64,000 nt of DNA from Mycolicibacterium mucogenicum DSM 44124 (GTDB taxonomy: Bacteria; Actinomycetota; Actinomycetes; Mycobacteriales; Mycobacteriaceae): the NCBI RefSeq assembly GCF_005670685.2, contig NZ_CP062008.1:1984001-2048000 (forward strand). Direction: 5' to 3'. The position numbers were made by a program, and so were the translations under genes. Below, piece after piece: positions 43,206-50,547 of this stretch (its first letter is position 1; every line of letters begins with the position of its first letter). The notes beneath the pieces are model-generated. The model was given only the letters and a program-made list of their open reading frames with translations. It was not told the origin of the DNA and did not search any database.

Positions 43206-44005
43206 CCAGCGCGCCGCGCGAGGCCGAACTGGCCGCGTCGCTGGCCCGGATTCAGGCGCGAATCGACGCTGCCGCGGCAGCCGCCGGCCGGGATCGGGCC
43301 GACATCGAATTTCTTCCGGTGACCAAATTCTTTCCGGCGAGTGATGTTGTTGCGCTGTTCGGATTGGGCTGTCGGGCATTCGGTGAATCGCGGGAACAGG
43401 AAGCGGCGGGCAAAGTCGCCGAGGTATCGGGCGCCTTGTCGGACAAGAAATTGATCACAGCGCCGGGCGAATTGTTGGATGCGTCATCGAACATAGAGTC
43501 GAACAATGCAATTCGATGGCACATGATCGGCCGAATTCAACGCAACAAAGCGCGAGCCGTGGCGCGCTGGGCTGCGGTGGCGCATTCGGTCGACACCGCG
43601 CCGTTGATCGCGGCGCTGTCCCGCGGCGCCATCGAGGCGCTGGACCAGGGCCGCAGGTCCGAGCCGTTGCAGGTATATATCCAGGTCAGCCTCGACGCGG
43701 ATCCGGCCCGCGGCGGCGTGCCGGTGGACCGGCCTGATCTGGTCGACGAGTTGTGCGCGGCCGCGCACACCGCTCCGGGGCTGGGTCTGGCTGGCTTGAT
43801 GGCCATCCCGCCGCTGGCCAGCGAGGCCGAAGCGGAGTTTGCGCGGCTGGAGGCTGAATTGCTCAGGGTCCAAACGCAATACCCCCACCGGCTGGGGCTG
43901 TCCGCGGGCATGTCGAACGACCTGGAAATTGCGGTGCGACACGGGTCAACGTGTGTGCGTGTCGGTACCGCGCTAATGGGACCGCGTCCTCTAACGTCAC
44001 CATGA
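43202..44005 (+). CDS. YggS/PLPBP-family pyridoxal-phosphate homeostasis protein
   Basis: A 267-residue PLP-binding protein of the alanine racemase N-terminal fold. ATG 43202 overlaps the yfiH stop. The PLP lysine lies in EFLPVTKFFPASDV. RWHMIGRIQRNKARAVARWA and GLSAGMSNDLEIAVRHGSTC are the other signatures. Members of this family keep PLP supply and amino acid pools balanced rather than catalysing a known reaction. The first third (43300-43560) uses more A/T-rich codons than its neighbours. It matches Rv2148c. Confidence 0.92.
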   Translation: MTSAPREAELAASLARIQARIDAAAAAAGRDRADIEFLPVTKFFPASDVVALFGLGCRAFGESREQEAAGKVAEVSGALSDKKLITAPGELLDASSNIESNNAIRWHMIGRIQRNKARAVARWAAVAHSVDTAPLIAALSRGAIEALDQGRRSEPLQVYIQVSLDADPARGGVPVDRPDLVDELCAAAHTAPGLGLAGLMAIPPLASEAEAEFARLEAELLRVQTQYPHRLGLSAGMSNDLEIAVRHGSTCVRVGTALMGPRPLTSP

Positions 44006-44070
44006 GTAGTCACTCCAGTCACACTTACATCACAGTCACCAGACACCACATTCTTAGCTAGGGGCATCCG

Positions 44071-44697
44071 ATGAGCACACTGCACAAGGTCAAGGCCTAC
44101 TTCGGTATGGCGCCGATGGACGACTATGACGACGAGTACTACGACGACGAAGACCGTCCATCGCGCGCCTACCAGGCGCCGCGCCGCCCCCGTGACGAGC
44201 GTTTCGAGGACGAGGACTACGGCCGTGGTGAGCCGCGCGGCTACGACCGCGAATACGAAAGCGCCCCCATGGGTTACCGCGGTGGCTACGACGAGATGCC
44301 GGCTCGCGGCCCGCGCGAGTTCGAGCGCCCGCGCTTCAACACCCTGCGTGGTGCCACCCGTGGCGCCGTCGCCATGGAGCCCCGCCGCATGGCCGAGCTG
44401 TTCGAGGCCGGCAGCGCCCTGGCCAAGATCACGACCCTGCGCCCCAAGGACTACAGCGAGGCCCGCACCATCGGTGAGCGCTTCCGCGACGGCACCCCGG
44501 TGATCATGGACCTGGTGTCGATGGACAACGCTGACGCCAAGCGCCTCGTCGACTTCGCCGCAGGCCTGGCCTTCGCGCTGCGCGGCTCGTTCGACAAGGT
44601 CGCCACCAAGGTGTTCCTGCTGTCGCCGGCCGACGTCGACGTCAGCGCCGAAGAGCGTCGCCGGATCGCCGAGGCGGGCTTCTACAGCTACCAGTAA
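44071..44697 (+). CDS. sepF: Cell division protein SepF
   Basis: A 208-residue protein. The N-terminal [14 protein letters not shown] is the membrane-binding helix. A disordered acidic/Arg-rich linker ([20 protein letters not shown] and onward) comes next, then the SepF core ([20 protein letters not shown] and [20 protein letters not shown], then [19 protein letters not shown]). SepF anchors FtsZ filaments to the membrane, a job done by FtsA in other bacteria. It corresponds to Rv2147c. Two stem-loops follow the stop codon. Confidence 0.96.
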   Translation: MSTLHKVKAYFGMAPMDDYDDEYYDDEDRPSRAYQAPRRPRDERFEDEDYGRGEPRGYDREYESAPMGYRGGYDEMPARGPREFERPRFNTLRGATRGAVAMEPRRMAELFEAGSALAKITTLRPKDYSEARTIGERFRDGTPVIMDLVSMDNADAKRLVDFAAGLAFALRGSFDKVATKVFLLSPADVDVSAEERRRIAEAGFYSYQ

Positions 44698-44718
44698 TAC
44701 CTACGCAGCTCCACGCAA

Positions 44719-44797
44719 GACCCCTTCGGCCCCCGGCCGGAGGGGTCTGCGTTAGGTAGGCTCGCTCTCAAGCGCCGACAGCAGTCGGCGCTTTTCC
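44719..44797 (+). terminator. Two consecutive stem-loops between sepF and yggT
   Basis: The first has arms GACCCCTTCGGCC (44719-44731) and GGCCGGAGGGGTC (44735-44747), with 12 of 13 paired. The second has AAGCGCCGA (44770-44778) and TCGGCGCTT (44785-44793), perfect, followed by TTCCC. They suggest that sepF and yggT transcripts are at least partly separated. Confidence 0.7.
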
Positions 44798-44804
44798 CGC
44801 GCTA

Positions 44805-45113
44805 GTGAGGTCTGTTGCATTGACCCTGTTCTTCGACATTCTGGGTTTTGCGCTGTTCGTCTTCTGGCTGCTGTTGATCGCCCGCGTGGTGGTGGAGTTC
44901 ATCCGCGGATTCAGCCGGGACTGGCAGCCGAGGGGACTGACCGTGGTGATCCTCGAGGCGATCATGACGGTGACCGATCCTCCGGTGAAGCTGTTGCGGC
45001 GCTTGATTCCTCCGCTGACCATCGGGCCGGTCCGGGTCGACCTGTCCATCGTGGTGCTGCTCATGGTGGTGTTCATCGGCATGCGGCTGTCGTTCGATCA
45101 GGTCGGGGCCTGA
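44805..45113 (+). CDS. YggT-family membrane protein (Rv2146c-like)
   Basis: A 102-residue protein. GTG 44805 is called, and TTG 44820 would bring it to the length of Rv2146c. Two membrane helices (ILGFALFVFWLLLIARVVVE and DLSIVVLLMVVFIGMRLSF) flank the family motif ILEAIMTVTDPPVKLLRRLI, then P. YggT proteins are linked to osmotic tolerance and division in other bacteria. Its place between sepF and wag31 is conserved in actinobacteria. Confidence 0.9.
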   Translation: MRSVALTLFFDILGFALFVFWLLLIARVVVEFIRGFSRDWQPRGLTVVILEAIMTVTDPPVKLLRRLIPPLTIGPVRVDLSIVVLLMVVFIGMRLSFDQVGA

Positions 45114-45136
45114 GCGCGACGTTCCTCTGACCTGCA

Positions 45137-45182
45137 GAAGCGCATTAATTACATTTATGTAATTAATGCGCTTCTTTCGTTT
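45137..45182. terminator. Perfect 18-bp AT-rich hairpin with T tract
   Basis: Arms 45137-45154 (GAAGCGCATTAATTACAT) and 45157-45174, two-base loop, then TTTCGTTTT. The stem is unusually A/T-rich for this genome. It is an intrinsic terminator for the yggT transcript and separates it from wag31. Confidence 0.88.
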
Positions 45183-45311
45183 TGGTCAATTCGCGCCGAA
45201 CGCCGGGCTGCGTTGCCGAATTCCAATGAAACATTGAAATTCGTTCTTAATTCCGGACCTCGCCTGCAACCGACGGGTCTGCTGTGACAGGATGGACGCC
45301 AGTTACTCCAC

Positions 45312-45343
45312 GATCGCTCTACACTTTGATCGCTCTACACTTT
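45312..45343 (+). repeat. 16-bp tandem duplication upstream of wag31
   Basis: GATCGCTCTACACTTT occurs twice without a gap (45312-45327, 45328-45343), followed by GACACC. It lies 39-70 bp before the wag31 ATG, inside its likely promoter. Confidence 0.9.
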
Positions 45344-45381
45344 GACACCGATTGACGGTCCAGACTGCAAGGGGGCAGAAG

Positions 45382-46185
45382 ATGCCGCTAACTCCGGCTG
45401 ACGTCCACAACGTCGCATTCAGCAAGCCGCCGATTGGCAAGCGCGGTTATAACGAGGATGAGGTCGATGCGTTCCTCGATCTCGTCGAGACTGAGCTGAC
45501 CCGGCTGATCGAAGAGAACAGTGATCTGCGGCAGCGGGTCGCCGAACTCGACGCCGAGCTCCAGTCCGCCCGCACCGGCCAGCCGGTCGCGGCTCCGGTC
45601 TACACCCCGCCTGCACCCGCACCGGAGCCCGAGCCCGTCGCGGCGCCCGCGCCGGTGGCCGCTCCCGTCGCCGCGCCGGTCGGCGAGGACCACCACGTCC
45701 GCGCGGCCAAGGTGCTGAGCCTGGCCCAGGACACCGCCGACCGTCTCACCGGTTCGGCCAAGGCCGAGGCCGACAAGACCCTCGCCGACGCCCGCGCCCA
45801 GGCCGACGCTCTGGTCAGCGATGCCAAGCGCACCGCCGAGACCACGGTCGCCGATGCCAAGGCGCGCGCCGAGGCCATGCTGGCCGACGCGCAGACCCGT
45901 TCGGAGGCCCAGCTGCGTCAGGCCCAGGACAAGGCCGACGCCCTGCAGGCCGACGCCGAGCGCAAGCACACCGAGATCATGGGCAACATCAACCAGCAGC
46001 GCACGGTGCTGGAAGGCCGCCTCGAGCAGCTGCGCACGTTCGAGCGCGAGTACCGCACCCGCCTCAAGACCTACCTGGAGTCGCAGCTCGAAGAGCTCGG
46101 CCAGCGTGGTTCTGCCGCACCGGCGGATTCGGCGGCCGGTGGCGAGGGTGCTGGCTTCGGCCAGTTCAACCGGGGCAACAGCTGA
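45382..46185 (+). CDS. wag31: Polar growth protein Wag31 (DivIVA)
   Basis: A 267-residue coiled-coil protein. ATG 45382 is used because it gives the exact family N-terminus [20 protein letters not shown] and follows an AAGGGGG site; an upstream GTG at 45352 would add ten residues. The DivIVA domain (about 1-60) is followed by a Pro/Ala-rich linker ([20 protein letters not shown]) and a long coiled coil with Ala/Glu/Lys heptads to the conserved end QFNRG. Wag31 gathers at the cell poles and directs peptidoglycan synthesis; it is phosphorylated by PknA/PknB in M. tuberculosis. Confidence 0.97.
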   Translation: MPLTPADVHNVAFSKPPIGKRGYNEDEVDAFLDLVETELTRLIEENSDLRQRVAELDAELQSARTGQPVAAPVYTPPAPAPEPEPVAAPAPVAAPVAAPVGEDHHVRAAKVLSLAQDTADRLTGSAKAEADKTLADARAQADALVSDAKRTAETTVADAKARAEAMLADAQTRSEAQLRQAQDKADALQADAERKHTEIMGNINQQRTVLEGRLEQLRTFEREYRTRLKTYLESQLEELGQRGSAAPADSAAGGEGAGFGQFNRGNS

Positions 46186-46195
46186 CGGCTGACCA

Positions 46196-46753
46196 ATGCT
46201 GATCATTGCCCTGGTCCTTGCCCTCATCGGGCTGACCGCACTGGTGACCGCGATTGTCACGAGCAATGAGCTGATCGCCTGGGTGTGTATCGGCGCCAGC
46301 GTCATCGGGGTGCTGCTGCTCATCGTCGACGCGCTGCGGGAGCGCTCGCGCGGCGGTGCGGCGGCCGACTCCGTCCCCGATGTCGACGACGCGCTGGCCA
46401 CCGAGGCCGGCGAAGAAGACGCGGCGGAAGAAGAAGCGGCCGCGGAGCCTGTCGAGGACTACCCGGCTGACGAGCCCGAAACGGTTGTGGCCGAGAAGGT
46501 TTCGGAAGACGAGCCCGAAGCCGAGGCGTCTGACGAGCCCGAAGCGGTCGAAGCCGAAAGCTCCGAGTCCGACGAGCCCGAGGCCGACGAGCCCGAGACT
46601 GAAACAGCTACCGACGAGACCGACGCGGAATCGGAGGAGTCCGAGGCCGACGACGCTGCCGAGGAAACCGACGAGCCTGAGACCGCCGGCGAGACCGAAG
46701 CCGAAGGCACCGAGGAAGCCAAAGCGGACGAGGGCGAGGCCGAGAAGGCCTGA
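46196..46753 (+). CDS. Membrane protein with very acidic repeat tail (Rv2144c-like)
   Basis: A 185-residue protein starting at ATG 46196, 10 bp after wag31. Two adjacent membrane helices (LIIALVLALIGLTALVTAIV and WVCIGASVIGVLLLIVDALR) occupy the first 50 residues. The remaining 135 residues are almost wholly Glu, Asp, Ala, Ser and Pro, with the recurring unit DEPEA/DEPET. Rv2144c sits in the same place and has two membrane helices. The function is unknown. An intrinsic terminator follows, closing the dcw region. Confidence 0.88.
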   Translation: MLIIALVLALIGLTALVTAIVTSNELIAWVCIGASVIGVLLLIVDALRERSRGGAAADSVPDVDDALATEAGEEDAAEEEAAAEPVEDYPADEPETVVAEKVSEDEPEAEASDEPEAVEAESSESDEPEADEPETETATDETDAESEESEADDAAEETDEPETAGETEAEGTEEAKADEGEAEKA

Positions 46754-46782
46754 GCCCGGCGCTCCCAATTTCATACTGAGGC

Positions 46783-46822
46783 CACCGCCGCGACCGATTC
46801 CCGTCGCGGCGGTGCCTTTTTT
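46783..46822 (+). terminator. Intrinsic terminator at the end of the dcw cluster
   Basis: Arms CACCGCCGCGAC (46783-46794) and GTCGCGGCGGTG (46803-46814), perfect, followed by CCTTTTTT. Confidence 0.9.
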
Positions 46823-46840
46823 CGTTGACCGAGCCGGAGA

Positions 46841-46896
46841 AGTACATGGCTTCAATCGCCAGGCACGGTGAGCTGTCGTGATTGAGGCCATGTACT
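46841..46896. repeat. 17-bp inverted repeat of unknown role
   Basis: AGTACATGGCTTCAATC (46841-46857) pairs with 46880-46896 at 16 of 17 positions across a 22-base loop. It lies just after the terminator, about 330 bp before narK. There is no T tract. TGGCTTCAAT occurs again at 46919-46928 (CTGGCTTCAATAA). Confidence 0.6.
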
Positions 46897-46924
46897 AGTT
46901 TCTGGCCGTCAGACGTCCCTGGCT

Positions 46925-47050
46925 TCAATAACCGCCGCGAATCGCCACCACGAGTGAATTCACGTACTCCTCGGCCTCCTCCGCCAGGATCGGCCGCCTG
47001 ATCGGCACCGCCGTCGGCAGCCAGGCGTCCACCCGGGCGTTCGCGCCCAC
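46925..47050 (-). pseudogene. Short open frame, possible gene remnant
   Basis: Reading the minus strand, GTG 47050 to TGA 46925 encodes 41 residues including RVDAWLPTAVPIRRPILAEE and YVNSLVVAIRGGY. Its codon use looks like real mycobacterial coding sequence, with a well-formed C-terminus, but a stop lies just upstream and no family is recognised. It could be the leftover 3' end of a lost gene or a real small protein. The rest of the 470-bp gap (46754-47223) holds only stem-loops and the narK leader. Confidence 0.3.
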
Positions 47051-47087
47051 ATTTCGTGCTTGTTGCGGTGAGACGACGGCTGTGAAT

Positions 47088-47112
47088 CACGCGGGTCACT
47101 CGAGCCCGCGTG
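47088..47112. promoter_or_regulatory. Inverted repeat upstream of narK
   Basis: CACGCGGG (47088-47095), nine-base spacer, CCCGCGTG (47105-47112), followed 18 bp later by TTGACT, a possible -35 for narK. It may be an operator; the binding protein is unknown. Confidence 0.4.
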
Positions 47113-47223
47113 GGCGAATGAGCCTCTATTGACTTTGCTGACACCGAAGGGCAACAGCTGCGGCATCGCGCCCCCGTACATATGTAGCCAACCAATTTCC
47201 TACCTGGGAGGCCTGGAGGCACT

Positions 47224-48717
47224 GTGAGTCTGTTGAGTCGAAACCGCGACATCGAGCACTGGGATGCTGAGGATGTTGCTGCGTGGGACGCGGGCAACAA
47301 GAACATCGCCAAGCGGAACCTGATCTGGTCGATCTTCGCCGAGCATGTCGGCTTCTCGGTGTGGAGCATCTGGTCGGTGATGGTCTTGTTCATGCCGCAG
47401 GCCGTCTACGGCATCGATGCGCTGGGCAAGTTCGTCCTCGGCGCCGTCCCGATCGCGGTGGGCGCGTTCATGCGCATTCCGTACACCATCGGACCGGCCA
47501 AGTTCGGTGGCCGTAACTTCACGATCTTCAGCGCCCTGATGCTGGCCATCCCGTGTGCGCTGACCATGTACTTCATGATGCATCCGGGGACGTCGTACAC
47601 GACGTTCCTGATCGTCGCCGCAGTCGCCGGTTTCGGTGGCGGCAACTTCGCGTCGTCGATGACGAACATCAACGCCTTCTACCCACAGCGACTCAAGGGC
47701 TGGGCCCTGGGCCTGAACGCCGGCGGCGGCAATATCGGTGTGCCGGTCATCCAGATCATCGGCCTGGTCACCATCGCGACGCTCGGCAACCGTCGTCCCG
47801 AGGTCGTCTGCGCCATCTATCTGGTGTTGCTGGCTGGCGCCGCCCTGGGTGCCGCCCTGTTCATGGACAACATCCAGGGGCAGAAGTCGAACCTCTCGGC
47901 GATGGTCGAGGCCATGAAGTTCCGCAATTCGTGGGTCATGTGCTTCCTCTACATCGGCACCTTCGGTTCGTTCATCGGGTTCAGCTTCGCGTTCACCCAG
48001 ATTCTGAACATCAACTTCACCGCGCAGGACGTCGCACCGCTGCTGGAGAAGTACCACGTCGCGTCGGTGGCCAAGCTGCCGAAGGAAGCCGCCAAGGAGC
48101 TGGCCAAGGCCAACTTCGACGCCTCCATCCACACCGCGTGGATCGCCTTCCTGGGCCCGCTGCTCGGCTCGATCTCGCGTCCGTTCGGCGGCAAGCTCGC
48201 CGACAAGATCGGTGGCGGCAAGATCACGCTGTACACCTTCACCGCGATGACGATCGTCACCGCTGTGCTGGTGAGCACCGGCATGTGGGACGACGCCACC
48301 AAGGGCGCGGCGACCGGCGCCCAGATGGCCGTCTACATCACGGCGTTCATGGTGTTGTTCATCCTGACCGGCCTCGGCAACGGGTCGACCTACAAGATGA
48401 TCCCGTCGATCTTCGAGGCCAAGGCGCAGAGCAAGGACGAGCTGAGTGCCGCGGAGAAGACCCTGTGGTCGCGCAGCATGTCCGGCGCACTGATCGGCTT
48501 CGCCGGTGCGGTCGGCGCGTTCGGTGGTGTGCTCGTCAACGTCGTGCTCCGGGCGTCGTACGCCGGGCCGGCCCACTCGGCGACCACCGCGTTCTGGGTG
48601 TTCCTCGCTTTCTACGTGGTGTGCGGTGTCGTCACCTGGTTCGTGTTCCTGCGCCAGCCGCATCTGCGCGCGGCGACGGGCGAGCACGTCGGCCGGGATT
48701 TCGTTCCGGCAACGTAG
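47224..48717 (+). CDS. narK: NarK-family nitrate/nitrite transporter (MFS)
   Basis: A 497-residue major facilitator with 12 membrane helices. The nitrate-transporter signatures are visible: GFGGGNFASSMTNINAFYPQ, then GWALGLNAGGGNIGVPVIQ in helix 5, and ILTGLGNGSTYKMIPSIFE in the second half. RIPYTIGPAKFGGRNF supplies the conserved arginine. The central loop is long (KLPKEAAKELAKANFD). GTG 47224 follows GGGAGGCC. It brings in nitrate or exports nitrite across the plasma membrane. With the nitrate reductase 3 kb downstream it makes an assimilatory nitrate route. A strong terminator ends the gene. Confidence 0.94.
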   Translation: MSLLSRNRDIEHWDAEDVAAWDAGNKNIAKRNLIWSIFAEHVGFSVWSIWSVMVLFMPQAVYGIDALGKFVLGAVPIAVGAFMRIPYTIGPAKFGGRNFTIFSALMLAIPCALTMYFMMHPGTSYTTFLIVAAVAGFGGGNFASSMTNINAFYPQRLKGWALGLNAGGGNIGVPVIQIIGLVTIATLGNRRPEVVCAIYLVLLAGAALGAALFMDNIQGQKSNLSAMVEAMKFRNSWVMCFLYIGTFGSFIGFSFAFTQILNINFTAQDVAPLLEKYHVASVAKLPKEAAKELAKANFDASIHTAWIAFLGPLLGSISRPFGGKLADKIGGGKITLYTFTAMTIVTAVLVSTGMWDDATKGAATGAQMAVYITAFMVLFILTGLGNGSTYKMIPSIFEAKAQSKDELSAAEKTLWSRSMSGALIGFAGAVGAFGGVLVNVVLRASYAGPAHSATTAFWVFLAFYVVCGVVTWFVFLRQPHLRAATGEHVGRDFVPAT

Positions 48718-48729
48718 CCGGAAGTTCGC

Positions 48730-48766
48730 CGAAATGCCCCGCGGGAGTTTCCCGCGGGGCATTTCG
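48730..48766. terminator. Perfect 17-bp hairpin after narK
   Basis: CGAAATGCCCCGCGGGA (48730-48746), loop GTT, and the exact complement at 48750-48766. It separates narK from the regulator gene. Confidence 0.85.
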
Positions 48767-48798
48767 CTGTTTGGTCCAGCCGTGTTTGTGATCCAGAT

Positions 48799-48815
48799 AA
48801 CTGGTCCAACCAGTT
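48799..48815. promoter_or_regulatory. GntR/FadR-type operator, probably autoregulatory
   Basis: AACTGGT-CCA-ACCAGTT is a perfect 7-bp palindrome with a three-base centre, 36 bp before the regulator ATG. The TGGT-N3-ACCA core is the standard FadR-subfamily site. Confidence 0.8.
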
Positions 48816-48850
48816 GACCACTTGTCGCGGTGGCCCCGATCATTGACCCC

Positions 48851-49555
48851 ATGGACATCGCACCCGTCACGCGGTCCGCGGTCAGTGACTCGGTCTTCGC
48901 GCACCTCGTCGACGAGATCCTGTCCGGCCGTGCCGCGGTCGACGACGCATTGCCGTCCGAGCGCGAGCTGGCCCTCGCTTTCGCGGTGAACCGGCACGCC
49001 ATCAGGGAAGCGCTCAAGCGGCTGCAGCAGGCCCGGCTGGTACGCATCAGCCACGGCGGCAAGACCCGGGTCCAAGACTGGCAGCAGACGGCCGGCCTGG
49101 ACGTCCTCAGCGCCCTCGCCGCCACCGGCGCCGTGCCGGCGCTGCAGATCGCCCGCGACATCATGGTGATGCGCCGCTCTGTCGGGGCCGATGCGGCCCG
49201 GCTGTGCGCGAGGAACGCCTCCGACGAACAGCTGACGACCATCGCCGATGCCGCTGCGGCCTACCCGGCGCAGCACACCGACGAATCGATCGCCGCTGAC
49301 CTGACGTTCTGGACCGCGATCGTTGACGGCAGCGGCAACCTGGCGTACCGGCTGGCGCTGAACACGCTGGTCGCGGCATTCGCCGACATCGGCTTCGGCT
49401 CGATCGCCGACCTCGGTACGTCCGCCGAACTGGCCGACCGCGACGCCCACATCACGCTGGCCGAGCACCTCGTCGCGCGCGACGCCGATGCCGCTCACCG
49501 CGTGGCCGACGACCTGCTGGGCCGGGTCGTCGAAATCCTTTCCGCTCAGCAGTAG
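48851..49555 (+). CDS. GntR-family (FadR-type) transcriptional regulator
   Basis: A 234-residue protein from ATG 48851. The winged helix spans residues 5-75 (DEILSGRAAVDDALPSEREL, then AFAVNRHAIREALKRLQQAR and LVRISHGGKTRVQDW). The C-terminal part is a helical effector domain of the FCD type (DIMVMRRSVGADAARLCARN, then HITLAEHLVARDADAAHRVA). FadR-type proteins sense small acids or lipids and repress nearby genes. A perfect operator lies just upstream. Its stop lies 12 bp before the sterol-desaturase-type gene, so the two form one transcript and that enzyme is a likely target. Confidence 0.9.
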   Translation: MDIAPVTRSAVSDSVFAHLVDEILSGRAAVDDALPSERELALAFAVNRHAIREALKRLQQARLVRISHGGKTRVQDWQQTAGLDVLSALAATGAVPALQIARDIMVMRRSVGADAARLCARNASDEQLTTIADAAAAYPAQHTDESIAADLTFWTAIVDGSGNLAYRLALNTLVAAFADIGFGSIADLGTSAELADRDAHITLAEHLVARDADAAHRVADDLLGRVVEILSAQQ

Positions 49556-49567
49556 GAGTCATTGCCC

Positions 49568-50398
49568 ATGTTCGATCTGATCCTGCACGCCGTGCCGGTG
49601 TTCGTGCTCTGTCTGGTGCTCGAGGCGCTGTCCTTCCGCTTCCTGCCGGACGACGACGAGGTCGGCTACGAATTCCGGGATTCCCGAACGAGTCTCACGA
49701 TGGGGATCGGCAACGTCATCATCAACATCGGGTGGAAACTGGTGGTCCTGGCGGCGCTCAGCGCGGCCTATCTGGTCGCGCCGGTGCATCTTCCCGCCGA
49801 CAATCCGCTGACCTGGATCGCGCTCTTCGTCGCCGACGACTTCGTCTACTACTGGTATCACCGCACCCACCACACGATCCGGGTGTTCTGGGCCAGCCAC
49901 GTCGTGCACCACTCCAGCGAGCACTACAACCTGTCGACGGCACTGCGGCAGACCTGGACGCCGTTCACGGCGCTGCCGTTCTGGCTGCCCTTGGCGTTCC
50001 TCGGCTTCTCGCCGTGGATGATCCTGCTGCAGCAGTCGGTCAGCCTCCTCTACCAGTTCTTCATCCACACCGAACGGGTCGGAAAGCTTTGGCGGCCCAT
50101 CGAATTCGTGATGAACACGCCGTCGCACCATCGGGTGCACCACGGCTCCAACGATCAGTACCTGGACACCAACTACGGTGGCATCCTGATCATCTGGGAC
50201 CGGCTGTTCGGCAGTTTCCGGCAGGAGGGCGAGCGCGTGTGCTACGGTCTGACCAAGAACATCAAGACCTTCAATCCGCTACGGGTTGCCACGCACGAAT
50301 ACACCGCCATCTGGCAGGATGTGCGAACGGCGAAGACGTGGAAGCAGCGCTTCGGCCACACGTTCCGCGGACCGGGCTGGTCGCCCGACAGGGCGTAA
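49568..50398 (+). CDS. Sterol desaturase/fatty acid hydroxylase superfamily protein
   Basis: A 276-residue membrane di-iron enzyme. ATG 49568 follows AGTAGGAG; TTG 49562 is an alternative. The histidine clusters of the superfamily are complete: YHRTHH, SHVVHHSSEHYN and SHHRVHHGSND. Four to five membrane helices surround them. Such enzymes hydroxylate or desaturate lipids or sterols in the membrane using oxygen. The substrate cannot be told from sequence. Co-transcription with a FadR-type regulator favours a lipid substrate. Confidence 0.92.
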   Translation: MFDLILHAVPVFVLCLVLEALSFRFLPDDDEVGYEFRDSRTSLTMGIGNVIINIGWKLVVLAALSAAYLVAPVHLPADNPLTWIALFVADDFVYYWYHRTHHTIRVFWASHVVHHSSEHYNLSTALRQTWTPFTALPFWLPLAFLGFSPWMILLQQSVSLLYQFFIHTERVGKLWRPIEFVMNTPSHHRVHHGSNDQYLDTNYGGILIIWDRLFGSFRQEGERVCYGLTKNIKTFNPLRVATHEYTAIWQDVRTAKTWKQRFGHTFRGPGWSPDRA

Positions 50399-50547
50399 CG
50401 CAGCTCACAGATTTCCGACAGGTTTCCATCATGATTCCGGCATGAAACATGTTGCGCACCAGGCCCTGACGGCCAGGTGAGCTCGGGTTGACGCGCAGTA
50501 CATAGTCGCGCAACGGATGCGGCATCGGCGGCCCGTAGAACTGAGTC

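Noticed and set aside
47100..47223. GlnR box upstream of narK
   Set aside because: GTAC and AACC elements are present near 47175-47195, but the spacing differs from the GlnR pattern.
50399..50547. Minus-strand frame beginning MTQFYGPPMPHPLRDYVL in the gap before nasN
   Set aside because: It looks slightly coding-like, but it runs on into the sterol-desaturase gene antisense and has no recognisable family. It could be a remnant; evidence is too weak to list.
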